Positions 23,450 through 32,768 of a DNA stretch of 64,000 nucleotides are shown here, in pieces. The translations under genes were made by a program, and so were the position numbers. Position 1 is the first letter of the stretch. Each line of letters opens with the position of its first letter. Under the pieces are notes generated by a model that was not told where the DNA came from, ran no database searches, and saw nothing but the letters and a program-made list of their open reading frames with translations. The DNA lies in NCBI RefSeq assembly GCF_018687095.1, contig NZ_CP061286.1:558001-622000 (forward strand), in the 5' to 3' direction. Source of the DNA: Polynucleobacter sp. MWH-UH25E. Its GTDB lineage: Bacteria; Pseudomonadota; Gammaproteobacteria; Burkholderiales; Burkholderiaceae.

Positions 23450-24352
23450 CTACCAAAAAATTGCCCACAAAATTCCCAAAATTAATACCCATTTGCCAAC
23501 GTAATAAATTGAGCGGTGTTTCGCTTTTAGTTTTTTGGCTTGAGCACGAAGATGGTAGAAATAAGTGAACAAGACGTTGACAAAGCCAACTTTCTCACCA
23601 GGAACATTTTGAGAAGCAGCAGCGCTCATGACATAGCGCCCAAACCATCGATTCAATAATTGCACTACTTTCGTGTGAACAGGTCTTTCAACATCACAGA
23701 ACAAAACAATGCGCTGATGATCTGTTTCGTTGGCGGCGTAATGAATAAATGTTTCATCAAACATCACGGGTTCACCATCTTTCCAGAAGTAGCGCTCGCC
23801 ATCTACATCGATATAGCATTTGGGGTCGTTCGGTGTTACTAAACCGATGTGATAGCGCAGGGATCCAGCATAGGGATCGCGATGGCGCACTAGCGTTGCC
23901 CCAGGTGGCAAAGAAGCAAACATGGCAGCTTTAATAGAGGGAATGGACTTGAGGAGGGCGACGGTCTTGGGACAGCTTGTCTGGGCGGATGGCAAATCTT
24001 TGCCATACCAATACAAATGGAAACGCTTCCAGCCGGTTCTAAAAAAGGAATTAAAGCCAATATCGTTGTAACCAGTGGCGGCCGCGATTGCACCGTCTGC
24101 ATTTAAAGAAAGCGCTTCTTGACGAATAATTTCCCAGTTATCTTGCAAGGGTTTCATTTCAGGGAATTCGCTTACTGGAATATAGGCGGATGCCTTCACT
24201 TTCGAAAATAAATACAAAAGAGCATTTATTGGGGCCAGCAGAACTTGGTAATCCGTCAGCGATCTCACTACGCCAAAACGCACTTTCCCTCTGAAATAAA
24301 CATAAATTGCCGATGCTACAAAGATGAAAAAAATAATGTGACGAGCTTGCAT
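23450..24352 (-). CDS. lpxO: aspartyl/asparaginyl beta-hydroxylase family, LpxO-like
   Basis: Fe(II)/2-oxoglutarate dioxygenase of about 300 residues. ATG 24352 starts at an N-terminal membrane helix followed by YFRGKVRF, as in LpxO; a GTG 24433 reading would add a non-homologous leader. The iron site is HRD (LVRHRDPYAGS) with a distal His, followed by the 2-oxoglutarate Arg region (DHQRIVLF), and a C-terminal membrane helix closes the protein. LpxO hydroxylates the secondary acyl chain of lipid A. An FNR-like site lies 88 bases upstream. A general AspH enzyme is the alternative. Confidence 0.8.
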   Translation of the reverse strand: MQARHIIFFIFVASAIYVYFRGKVRFGVVRSLTDYQVLLAPINALLYLFSKVKASAYIPVSEFPEMKPLQDNWEIIRQEALSLNADGAIAAATGYNDIGFNSFFRTGWKRFHLYWYGKDLPSAQTSCPKTVALLKSIPSIKAAMFASLPPGATLVRHRDPYAGSLRYHIGLVTPNDPKCYIDVDGERYFWKDGEPVMFDETFIHYAANETDHQRIVLFCDVERPVHTKVVQLLNRWFGRYVMSAAASQNVPGEKVGFVNVLFTYFYHLRAQAKKLKAKHRSIYYVGKWVLILGILWAIFW

Positions 24353-24439
24353 TGTTTGTGCCAAGTTAAGTGATGGATTAATTTTAATTTGTAACCAATG
24401 TCCCGGCGCACTATTTCTTGTTCTTATAAGCACCTATAC

Positions 24440-24453
24440 TTGACGTAAATCAA
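24440..24453. promoter_or_regulatory. FNR-like palindrome upstream of lpxO-like gene
   Basis: TTGACGTAAATCAA matches the FNR consensus except for one base of the left half-site. It lies between the divergent lpxO-like gene and the gene at 24504; which promoter it serves is not clear. Confidence 0.5.
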
Positions 24454-24503
24454 GAGAGTTAGCTCGATTAGGGTTAATGTGGATAAAAATGGGAGAACAC
24501 CGC

Positions 24504-24869
24504 ATGAATAGCTTTACAAAATGGCTCTTAAGCCTTGTTTTAATTGGCTTAGTGGGGATTGCAGCGTATACCTGGTTGATGCTAACTTGGAGCTACGGCA
24601 ACGGAGAAAGAGCTGGTTATGTTCAGAAATTCTCCAAACGCGGATATGTTTGCAAGACCTGGGAGGGGGAATTGGCGATGGTTTCTATGCCAGGAACCAT
24701 GTCTGAAAAATTCCTCTTTACGGTGCGTGATGATGCTGTGGCGCAAAAAATAAATGCTAACTTAGGAAAAAAAGTTGCCCTAAAGTATGATCAACATATT
24801 GGCCTGCCGACAACATGTTTTGGGGATACAGAATATTTTGTTTCTGGCGTAGAAGTAATAAATGATTAA
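24504..24869 (+). CDS. conserved hypothetical membrane-anchored protein
   Basis: About 121 residues from ATG 24504 (GGAGA 7 bases upstream); an upstream start at 24477 is less likely. One N-terminal membrane helix (about 7-28), then a periplasmic-type domain with the conserved block ERAGYVQKFSKRG and CKTWEGELAM. It resembles a widely spread family without known function. It is divergent from lpxO, with the FNR-like site between. Confidence 0.7.
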   Translation: MNSFTKWLLSLVLIGLVGIAAYTWLMLTWSYGNGERAGYVQKFSKRGYVCKTWEGELAMVSMPGTMSEKFLFTVRDDAVAQKINANLGKKVALKYDQHIGLPTTCFGDTEYFVSGVEVIND

Positions 24870-24980
24870 TTTGCAGTAGTTTTAAAATTGTTGTAACTAA
24901 GCTTTATTTTTATAATTTTTTGTGGTTAAAATCATGGAAGCGCAATGTGCGCCGACATCAATATCTATAAGGAGCTTCAC

Positions 24981-25265
24981 TTGAACAAAGCCGAACTAAT
25001 CGCAGCGATTGCTGACGACGCGGAGATCTCTAAAGCTAAAGCTGAATTCGCATTGAATTCTGCAATCGAGAACATCATTAAAGCTGTTACTAAAGGCGAC
25101 TCAGTACAACTGATCGGTTTTGGTACTTTTGCTTCTGGTAAGCGTGCAGCACGTATGGGCCGTAACCCAAAAACTGGCGAGCCACTCAAAATCGCTGCTG
25201 CAAAAACTGTTAAGTTTTCTGCTGGTAAAGCATTTAAAGATTCAGTTAACAAGCGTAAGAAGTAA
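24981..25265 (+). CDS. hupB: nucleoid protein HU
   Basis: 94-residue histone-like protein with the DNA-binding arm (GFGTFASGKRAARMGRNP) and C-terminal VKFSAGKAFKD. The start is TTG 24981, set by AAGGAG at 24969-24974 and by the family's usual MNKAELI beginning; a longer reading from 24945 is not supported. A strong terminator follows. Confidence 0.95.
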   Translation: MNKAELIAAIADDAEISKAKAEFALNSAIENIIKAVTKGDSVQLIGFGTFASGKRAARMGRNPKTGEPLKIAAAKTVKFSAGKAFKDSVNKRKK

Positions 25266-25280
25266 TTCTTCATTGTTAAT

Positions 25281-25309
25281 AAAAAAGCCCGGCATGCCGG
25301 GCTTTTTTA
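25281..25309 (+). terminator. intrinsic terminator after hupB
   Basis: Self-complementary GCCCGGCATGCCGGGC flanked by A6 and T6, followed by further T. It can act on both strands and sits between convergent hupB and rodA. Confidence 0.93.
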
Positions 25310-25331
25310 TTTCCTAAAAGAATGCTTTGTA

Positions 25332-26483
25332 TTAACTTTGTACTAAACGACGGTGTCGATGAATGCTCATCAAGATGCCCGCACCAAATCCCAGCGTTAC
25401 GAGCGCGGTGCCTCCATAGCTAATAAATGGTAAAGGAACGCCAACCACTGGAAGCAGTCCACTTACCATGCCAATATTCACGAAAGCATAGGTGAAGAAG
25501 ATCAGCGTTACTGCAGCGCCGAGTAAGCGCGTGAATAAATTAGGTGCGCTCGCTGAAATGGCAAGACCACGCTTGATGAGTGCAAAGAAAAGTGCAATTA
25601 ATACTAAGTTGCCAAGTAAGCCAAACTCTTCGGAGAACACTGCAAATACAAAGTCGGTATGTTTTTCCGGAATAAATTCCAAATGTGCTTGCGTACCTTG
25701 GAACCAGCCCTTACCGAAAAACCCACCCGAGCCAATCGCAATCATAGATTGAATGGTGTGAAAGCCTTTGCCTAATGGGTCGCTACTCGGATCCAACAAA
25801 GTGCAAATACGATGCTTTTGATAGTCGTGTACAAAAGGCCATACAACATCGTGTGCGCAAATCGTGCCACCAAAAATAATAATTAAGAGGATGCCAACTA
25901 CGCCAACGCCGACGAATGGCAGTATCCATTTCCAAGGTAGGCCAGCCAGGATAATCACATAGAGGCCTGCTGCGAAAACTAACAGGGCGGTACCAAGGTC
26001 GGGCTGACGGGCAATCAGAAAAACAGGAATGGCCAAAATGATTCCGGCAACACCGTAATCCCATGCTCTTTGGATGCCTTCTCGCTTTTGGAAGTACCAA
26101 GCCAACATTAGTGGCATGGCAATCTTCATGATCTCAGAGGGCTGAATCACAATGCCAATATTGAGCCAGCGTCGCGCTCCTTTTTTGATTAATCCAAAGG
26201 CTGCAACTGCAACCAGTAGAGCAACGCCGAGACCATAAATCCAAACGGCACTGATTTCTAACCACTTTGGTGGAATGCGAGAAACCAACCACATCACTAC
26301 AAATGACAGCGCAAGATTGCGTAATTCATCTGCAATTTGCACGGGCGTATTTTGACTGGCGGATAAAAATGTAAAAAATCCGACGGCTGCTAAGCCAAGC
26401 AAAATAAGACCTAGCTGGCGATCTAGGCCAGAAAAAAAACTAAAGAAGAGTGACTGAATTTTTTTTATGGGGCTCTTTTCCAT
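25332..26483 (-). CDS. rodA: rod-shape peptidoglycan glycosyltransferase RodA
   Basis: About 383-residue SEDS polymerase that extends glycan strands with PBP2. AAGGAGG lying 7 bases before ATG 26483 decides the start, 19 bases inside the end of mrdA, so translation is coupled. Ten or so membrane helices; the conserved SEDS end PLPFISYGGTALV is present. It is the last gene of the mreBCD-mrdA-rodA operon. Confidence 0.95.
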   Translation of the reverse strand: MEKSPIKKIQSLFFSFFSGLDRQLGLILLGLAAVGFFTFLSASQNTPVQIADELRNLALSFVVMWLVSRIPPKWLEISAVWIYGLGVALLVAVAAFGLIKKGARRWLNIGIVIQPSEIMKIAMPLMLAWYFQKREGIQRAWDYGVAGIILAIPVFLIARQPDLGTALLVFAAGLYVIILAGLPWKWILPFVGVGVVGILLIIIFGGTICAHDVVWPFVHDYQKHRICTLLDPSSDPLGKGFHTIQSMIAIGSGGFFGKGWFQGTQAHLEFIPEKHTDFVFAVFSEEFGLLGNLVLIALFFALIKRGLAISASAPNLFTRLLGAAVTLIFFTYAFVNIGMVSGLLPVVGVPLPFISYGGTALVTLGFGAGILMSIHRHRRLVQS

Positions 26484-28372
26484 TCGGGAACCTCCTTGGG
26501 CCATTTGCCTTCAATGTAGTAATCCAGCGCTTTACGTGCGATAGGTGCGGCATACTGTGCACCAAAGCCCGCATTTTCAACAACCATGGCAATCACGATT
26601 GTTGGCTTATCTGCTGGTGCAAAGGCAATGTAGAGGGCATGGTCACGTAAGAATTCTGCGGTTGCGCCATGCTTGTAATCTTTTGAGTTCAAGCTAAATA
26701 CTTGGGCGGTACCAGTTTTACCGCCGGCAACATATCCCGCACCCTGAAAAGCTGCTGCTGATGTGCCCGAGCGGTTTACTTCCACCATCGCCTTTTTTAT
26801 AACCTCAATATTTTCTGGGCTAAGGTCGATGCGATAGCTTTCTTTTGGTGTTGTGAGAACACGATTACGTGTGAATGGATCCTCAATAGCTTTGACCAAG
26901 TGCGGCTTCATTACAACGCCATTGTTGGTCAAATTTGCCATGGCGTGCGCAAGCTGAAGAATGGTGAATGAGTTATATCCTTGGCCAATACCAAGCGAAA
27001 TAGTTTCTCCTTCGTACCACTTTTGCTGTTCAGGTTTTTTAAAGGTGTTTTGTTTCCATTCCGTAGAGGGAAGAACTCCCCTTGCTTCACCTTGTAAATC
27101 AATGCCGGTAATTTGACCAAAGCCAAATGGCTTCATAAAGTCATGCATCATGTTCACACCCATATCGCGGGCGAGCATGTAGTAATAAGTGTCACAAGAT
27201 TCAACGATCGACTTTTGCATGTCCACAATTCCATGCCCACCTTTTTTGTCATCGCGGAAAGTGTGATTACCAAAATCAAAATAACCGGGGTCCGAAATAG
27301 TTTGCGACGGCGTGCGCTTTTTATTTTCTAGGGCAGCTAAAGCCATGAATGGCTTATAGGTTGATCCTGGTGGGTAGATGCCTTTGAGTGGGCGGTTATA
27401 CAAAGGTTTTTGTGGCGAGTCGTTTAACTCTTTCCAGGTTATAGAATCAATGCCTTCAACAAAGTCGTTGGGATTAAAGTTTGGCTTAGAAACAAATGCC
27501 AATACATCGCCAGTTTCTGGTTCGATAGCAACGAATGCTCCGCGAAAGTTTCCATAAAGTTGCTCGACTAAATACTGCAACTTGACATCAACTGACAACA
27601 CAATATTTTTGCCGGGGACAGATGGTGAGCTAGAGAGTGTACGCACCGGTTTTCCACCCGCGGTAATTTCAACCTGGTCATACCCAGGTACGCCACGCAA
27701 AACAGTTTCATAGCTTTGCTCTAAGCCAATTTTTCCTACGTATTGAATGCCTGGCAAGAAAGAGGCTTGTAAGGCATCTGGATCGTCGGATTTAGAGTTC
27801 TCAATCTCAGCTTGCATGCGCTCTTTATCGCGCTGCGAAACACGGCCTATATAGCCCACTAAGTGGGAAGCCAATTCGTTATAGGGATATTCACGGAAGT
27901 TCCTTGCTCGAATCTCTACTCCAGGAAAGCGGTAGCGATTGGCCATAAAGCGGGCAGTTTCAGCCTCATTCAGCATGGAGCGGAGGGGTATCGTACCCAT
28001 ATTGCGCGAATCTTCTAAAGAGCGCTTGAAGTTACGGCGATCTCTTGGGGAGATATCAATAATTTCAGATAGCTCGTTGATCAGCTGATCTACATTGCCT
28101 TTGACTTCTTCCGCATTCACGTCAAGTGTTAAGGCGGAGTAATTGCGGCCAATCACAATGCCATTGCGATCAATAATTAATCCGCGGTTAGCAGGTGCTG
28201 GCACAAGTGCAATGCGATTACTTTCAGCAAGCAGCGCATATTTTCCATGGCTAATTAATTGCAGCCAGACAAGTCGGGTAACTAAAAGTAAAAAACAAAC
28301 AGTAACAAACAAGGTCGCAATGTGAATGCGCTCTTGAAAAGAATCGAGATTGGGTTTTTTAAAAGAAACCAT
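26465..28372 (-). CDS. mrdA: penicillin-binding protein 2 (PBP2), transpeptidase
   Basis: 635 residues: an N-terminal membrane helix, a dimerisation domain and a transpeptidase domain with STYK (SxxK), SCD and KTGTAQ motifs in order. It crosslinks peptidoglycan during elongation with RodA. It starts just after mreD in the cell-shape operon. Confidence 0.96.
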   Translation of the reverse strand: MVSFKKPNLDSFQERIHIATLFVTVCFLLLVTRLVWLQLISHGKYALLAESNRIALVPAPANRGLIIDRNGIVIGRNYSALTLDVNAEEVKGNVDQLINELSEIIDISPRDRRNFKRSLEDSRNMGTIPLRSMLNEAETARFMANRYRFPGVEIRARNFREYPYNELASHLVGYIGRVSQRDKERMQAEIENSKSDDPDALQASFLPGIQYVGKIGLEQSYETVLRGVPGYDQVEITAGGKPVRTLSSSPSVPGKNIVLSVDVKLQYLVEQLYGNFRGAFVAIEPETGDVLAFVSKPNFNPNDFVEGIDSITWKELNDSPQKPLYNRPLKGIYPPGSTYKPFMALAALENKKRTPSQTISDPGYFDFGNHTFRDDKKGGHGIVDMQKSIVESCDTYYYMLARDMGVNMMHDFMKPFGFGQITGIDLQGEARGVLPSTEWKQNTFKKPEQQKWYEGETISLGIGQGYNSFTILQLAHAMANLTNNGVVMKPHLVKAIEDPFTRNRVLTTPKESYRIDLSPENIEVIKKAMVEVNRSGTSAAAFQGAGYVAGGKTGTAQVFSLNSKDYKHGATAEFLRDHALYIAFAPADKPTIVIAMVVENAGFGAQYAAPIARKALDYYIEGKWPKEVPEWKRAP

Positions 28373-28380
28373 GCAGCTTC

Positions 28381-28905
28381 TTAAAGCGGACGATTGTGAT
28401 CAACGTCTATTGGGCGACGTTGGGGCGCCAATAAAATGCGTGTCGCAAACGGCCAAAGTGCCGCTTCTATTAAGGCTTGAATAGTGCCCGTTAAGGCCCA
28501 CCAGTAAAGCTCTCCACTAAGTAGCCAGTGGGCTAAAACGGGAAAAAGAGATACCAATAAAAATATCGGTATGAGATGTAGAGCCTGCGATAAAACAGTT
28601 AAAGCGACAATCCGTCGATGCCAAGAGATCGCAATGTACGCAACCAAAGAGTAACTAAATGCATGCAATCCCAGTAGATCGGAATTGTGAACATCCATGA
28701 GTAAGCCAAGAATGAATGCCCAAATAACTCCAACGTAACGATGTTGGTGAATATTCCAAAACACAATGCAGATGATTAACCAATCAGGCACCCATCCATA
28801 ATTTCCGATGGGTAAAAGATTCAGCAGCAGTGCGCAAAATAAGCTGAAATAGATAAATACCGGATTAACCGGACGCAAGATATAGCCGCTTTGAAAATCA
28901 ATCAT
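28381..28905 (-). CDS. mreD: rod shape-determining protein MreD
   Basis: 174 residues with five or six predicted membrane helices, typical length for MreD. Its ATG overlaps the mreC stop by 4 bases, and mrdA follows 8 bases on. Assignment rests on membrane pattern and position. Confidence 0.9.
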   Translation of the reverse strand: MIDFQSGYILRPVNPVFIYFSLFCALLLNLLPIGNYGWVPDWLIICIVFWNIHQHRYVGVIWAFILGLLMDVHNSDLLGLHAFSYSLVAYIAISWHRRIVALTVLSQALHLIPIFLLVSLFPVLAHWLLSGELYWWALTGTIQALIEAALWPFATRILLAPQRRPIDVDHNRPL

Positions 28906-29831
28906 TGCATGCCTCGCGCGCGAGTTTGACGACGACCGGGGGTATTGCTTTGGGTTCCGGAAGTGGACTTGTTGTTGCTGGGCGCTTTTGCGTCAAATTG
29001 AGGGTCGTATAGAAGGGCTAAGGCTTGGCGATAGCGATTTACTGCTGCCACCGGTTCGCAAAATACGTTAGAAGAATTTTTATCCACATTACGTTCAATT
29101 TTGCTAATGACGGCAACCGCAAACCCAGGGGGATAAACCCCATCAATGCCAGAGGTCAGCAAGACATCGCCTACTTCTAGGTCGCTTGCTACGGGGAGAT
29201 AGCGTAATTCGAGAGGGTTGCCACGTCCAGCACCAAAAACAGCTGCTCTGAGGCCATTGCGAGCCACCTGGACTGGAACTGCAAAGTCCCGATCCTCCAG
29301 CAGGGATACCTCTGCAGATCGCTCATAAAGTCTTACTACTTGACCAAGAATGCCGGCGTCATTAGCTATTGGGTTGCCCAGTTTTAAGCCGTCATTGCTG
29401 CCTCGATTAATCACAATTCTTTGTGAAATGGGATTGGGCGGATTAAACAAAATTTCAACAGGCAAAGTTTTAAATGGAACCTGTTTTTGCAGTGCCATTA
29501 ACTCGCGCAAATTCTGATTTTCAATCATTAAAAATTCAGATTGATTGGCCAATAATGAAAGCTCAGCTTGACGGGCCTTCATTGCCTGATTTTCTTTATC
29601 TAAAGTGGAGCGCGTTGTGAAATATTCTGACGTAGCTTCAAACGCATTGCGTGGCGTCATCATGATGTATTCAAGTGGACGCAAAACCCAATTTGCATAA
29701 TTGCGAATGGGATCTAGTGCTTTAAAACGAAAATCAATCAGCATCAGAGCGATGCTGATTGACAGACAGACAGTCAGTTTGAGTAAGGCCGGAATGCCCT
29801 GTCTGAAAAGTGGTGGAGCGCTATGTTGCAA
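28902..29831 (-). CDS. mreC: rod shape-determining protein MreC
   Basis: 309 residues: one N-terminal membrane helix (about 16-35), a coiled-coil segment (about 65-105) and the MreC beta domains with DAGILGQVV and LLTSGIDGVYPPGF. The start appears to be TTG 29831, because the in-frame stop is only 27 bases upstream and the next ATG is 29 codons in. It ends with a low-complexity basic tail (SNNKSTSGTQS to RARGMQ). Second gene of the operon. Confidence 0.95.
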   Translation of the reverse strand: MQHSAPPLFRQGIPALLKLTVCLSISIALMLIDFRFKALDPIRNYANWVLRPLEYIMMTPRNAFEATSEYFTTRSTLDKENQAMKARQAELSLLANQSEFLMIENQNLRELMALQKQVPFKTLPVEILFNPPNPISQRIVINRGSNDGLKLGNPIANDAGILGQVVRLYERSAEVSLLEDRDFAVPVQVARNGLRAAVFGAGRGNPLELRYLPVASDLEVGDVLLTSGIDGVYPPGFAVAVISKIERNVDKNSSNVFCEPVAAVNRYRQALALLYDPQFDAKAPSNNKSTSGTQSNTPGRRQTRARGMQ

Positions 29832-29855
29832 TTCCTTGGTCGACGAGTATGTCGT

Positions 29856-30899
29856 TTATTCGTGTGAGAACACGCCGCCCAATTTATCCATGCGCTCAAG
29901 TGCGATACCGCAACCACGAGCAACGCAAGTTAATGGATCTTCAGCCACATGAATCGGTAAGCCAGTCTCTTCCAACAAGAGGCGATCTAGGTCGCGCAAT
30001 AAGGCGCCGCCGCCTGTGAGCATCATGCCGCGTTCGGCAATGTCCGATGCCAACTCTGGTGGAATTTGTTCCAAGGCGGCTTTAACTGCGGTCACAATTT
30101 GATTCAATGGATCGGTTAATGCCTCGAGAATTTCATTGCTGGTAACAGTAAAGCTGCGTGGAATGCCTTCTGAAAGATTGCGACCTTTTACTTCCATTTC
30201 CCGAACTTCTGCGCCAGGGAAAGCGGAGCCAATTGTTTTCTTAATGAGCTCAGCAGTTTGCTCGCCAATCAACATTCCATAGTTGCGGCGAATGTAATTA
30301 GTGATGGCTTCATCAAACTTATCTCCACCTACGCGTACCGATCCTTTGTAAACCATGCCACCCAATGACATGACGCCAACTTCGGTTGTACCGCCACCGA
30401 TATCGACAACCATCGATCCAGCAGCTTCAGAAACTGGTAAGCCAGAACCAATTGCAGCAGCCATAGGTTCTTCAATCAAGAATACTTGTGAAGCGCCAGC
30501 GCCTAATGCAGATTCGCGAATCGCACGACGTTCAACTTGAGTTGATCCACAAGGAACGCAAATGATGATGCGTGGACTTGGTTTTAACAGTTTGCTTTCA
30601 TGCACAAGCTTGATGAATTGCTTGAGCATTTGTTCTGTGATGGTGAAGTCAGCAATAACACCATCTTTCATAGGACGAATTGCCTCAATATTTCCCGGGA
30701 CGCGACCTAACATCGCTTTTGCCTCTTTACCAACGGCCAAAATCGTTTTTTTGCCGTTTGGGCCACCCTCTTGACGGATGGCTACGACAGATGGCTCATC
30801 GAGGACAATTCCCCGCTCACGCATATAAATCAAGGTGTTGGCGGTGCCAAGGTCGATGGCTAGGTCGTTAGAAAAGTAGCTGCGGAAAAAACCAAACAT
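29856..30899 (-). CDS. mreB: rod shape-determining protein MreB
   Basis: 347-residue bacterial actin. Phosphate loops (DLGTANTLIY near residue 17; DIGGGTTEV near 166) and the ALTGGGALL-type adenosine motif (MMLTGGGALL) are all present. It forms filaments at the inner membrane that direct elongation. It is first in the cell-shape operon, divergent from gatC with 61 bases between. Confidence 0.97.
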   Translation of the reverse strand: MFGFFRSYFSNDLAIDLGTANTLIYMRERGIVLDEPSVVAIRQEGGPNGKKTILAVGKEAKAMLGRVPGNIEAIRPMKDGVIADFTITEQMLKQFIKLVHESKLLKPSPRIIICVPCGSTQVERRAIRESALGAGASQVFLIEEPMAAAIGSGLPVSEAAGSMVVDIGGGTTEVGVMSLGGMVYKGSVRVGGDKFDEAITNYIRRNYGMLIGEQTAELIKKTIGSAFPGAEVREMEVKGRNLSEGIPRSFTVTSNEILEALTDPLNQIVTAVKAALEQIPPELASDIAERGMMLTGGGALLRDLDRLLLEETGLPIHVAEDPLTCVARGCGIALERMDKLGGVFSHE

Positions 30900-30960
30900 G
30901 ATGTAGTGGGAAAATAGAAAGTGTTAATGAAAATATATAGGAATGATACTCTAGCGCCCC

Positions 30961-31254
30961 ATGAAACTTGATGATGTTCAGCGCATTGCGCACCTTTCTA
31001 GGCTTGAGTTAAGCCAAGCAGAAGCCGAGGCTGTTTTGCCCCAATTGCAGGCTGTTTTTTCCCTTGTTGAGGAAATGCAGGCTGTTAATACTGAGGGTCT
31101 TGAACCGCTTGCTCACCCCATTTTGTTTTTGCGTGAATTGGCTCAGCCATTGCGTACTGACCAGGTAACTGAGTCTGATCAGCGTGCCGAAAACATGCAA
31201 TCCGCACCCGCTCAGCAAGATGGCTACTTCTTGGTTCCAAAGGTGATCGAATGA
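30961..31254 (+). CDS. gatC: Asp-tRNA(Asn)/Glu-tRNA(Gln) amidotransferase subunit C
   Basis: 97 residues, usual length; HLSRLELS near the start and GLEPLAHP in the middle are family marks. The stop overlaps the gatA start (ATGA). First gene of gatCAB, implying that Asn-tRNA or Gln-tRNA is made by transamidation. Confidence 0.95.
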   Translation: MKLDDVQRIAHLSRLELSQAEAEAVLPQLQAVFSLVEEMQAVNTEGLEPLAHPILFLRELAQPLRTDQVTESDQRAENMQSAPAQQDGYFLVPKVIE

Positions 31255-32768
31255 GCTGGCATAACATTTCCGTTGCCTTAATGGCAAAAGCGCTGGCCGC
31301 AAAAGAAGTGTCCAGCAAAGAACTGACCCAGTACTTTTTAGACCGTATTGAGGCTGAAAAAAGGTGGAATGCATTCATTGATGTGAATGCTCACTTAAGC
31401 TTAGAGCAAGCAAATAAAGCAGACTCACTCATTTCTGCTGGTAAAGCAGGCAAATTGACTGGCATCCCAGTTGCGCATAAGGACGTCTTTGTAACTCGTG
31501 GGTGGAAGACCACTGCAGCCTCCAAAATCTTGGCTGGCTACCAAAGCCCTTTCGACGCAACTGTGGTTGCCAATCTAGGAATTCCAGATGCGAATAATCC
31601 GAATGGCGCTGGCATGGTTTGCCTGGGCAAAACGAATATGGATGAGTTTGCGATGGGTTCATCGAATGAGAACTCAGCCTTTGGCCCTGCACTGAACCCT
31701 TGGAATGCATCCTGTGTTGCGGGTGGCTCCTCTGGGGGATCAGCTGCTGCTGTTGCTGCAGGCTTGGCGCCGATAGCCACAGGCACAGATACCGGTGGGT
31801 CTATTCGTCAGCCCGCCGCATTTTGTGGCCTAACGGGAATTAAGCCCACGTATGGGCGCGTTTCTCGCTACGGCATGATTGCCTATGCCTCTTCTTTGGA
31901 TCAAGCTGGTCCGATGGGTAAAACGGCGGAAGATTGTGCTTTGTTGCTAACAGCCATGTCTTCGCACGATCCACGTGATTCCACTTCTTTGTCTGATTCA
32001 GGCGAAGACTATGGTCGTTATCTCAATCAAGTTTGGCAAGAGGGAAATGTAAATCCTGCAAAACCTTTAGAAGGTTTGAGGGTGGGTTTGCCAAAAGAGT
32101 TTTTTGCTGAGGGCTTATCTGCAGATGTTGCAAAGTCAGTAAACGAAGCCGCAAAACTGTTGGAAAGTTTGGGGGCTAAATTAGTTGAAGTCAGTTTGCC
32201 AAAAACCAAATTATCGATACCGGTGTATTACGTGTTAGCACCAGCGGAAGCGTCTAGCAATTTGAGTCGCTTCGATGGTGTTCGTTATGGCCATCGTGCA
32301 AGTGAATACAAAGATCTTGGTGATATGTATCAAAAGTCTCGCACCGAGGGATTTGGTGCGGAAGTGAGACGTCGGATCATGATTGGAACTTATGTTCTTT
32401 GTCATGGTTACTACGACGCATATTATTTACAAGCACAAAAAATTCGTCGCATTATTGCCTCGGATTTTCAAGAGGCATTTAAAGAGTGTGATGTCATCTT
32501 GGGGCCAGTAGCGCCTGATGTGGCTTGGCGTTTGGGTGAGAAGTCAAAAGATCCTGTGCAAATGTATCTGGAAGATATTTATACGCTTTCGACTAACCTT
32601 GCGGGCTTACCTGCAATGAGTACCCCCTGTGGATTTAATGCAAATAATTTACCAATTGGTATGCAGTTGATCGGCAATTATTTTTCTGAGGCGCGTTTGT
32701 TGCAAATCGCGCATCAATATCAGCAGGCCAGTGATTGGCATTTGCGTCAAGCAAGCGAGGTGGCATGA
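31251..32768 (+). CDS. gatA: Asp-tRNA(Asn)/Glu-tRNA(Gln) amidotransferase subunit A
   Basis: 505-residue amidase-signature enzyme that releases ammonia from glutamine. The catalytic Lys is in VAHKDVF, and the Ser pair is in GGSSGGSAAAVAAG. The gatC-gatA overlap is ATGA and gatA-gatB share bases, so the three are coupled. Confidence 0.97.
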   Translation: MSWHNISVALMAKALAAKEVSSKELTQYFLDRIEAEKRWNAFIDVNAHLSLEQANKADSLISAGKAGKLTGIPVAHKDVFVTRGWKTTAASKILAGYQSPFDATVVANLGIPDANNPNGAGMVCLGKTNMDEFAMGSSNENSAFGPALNPWNASCVAGGSSGGSAAAVAAGLAPIATGTDTGGSIRQPAAFCGLTGIKPTYGRVSRYGMIAYASSLDQAGPMGKTAEDCALLLTAMSSHDPRDSTSLSDSGEDYGRYLNQVWQEGNVNPAKPLEGLRVGLPKEFFAEGLSADVAKSVNEAAKLLESLGAKLVEVSLPKTKLSIPVYYVLAPAEASSNLSRFDGVRYGHRASEYKDLGDMYQKSRTEGFGAEVRRRIMIGTYVLCHGYYDAYYLQAQKIRRIIASDFQEAFKECDVILGPVAPDVAWRLGEKSKDPVQMYLEDIYTLSTNLAGLPAMSTPCGFNANNLPIGMQLIGNYFSEARLLQIAHQYQQASDWHLRQASEVA

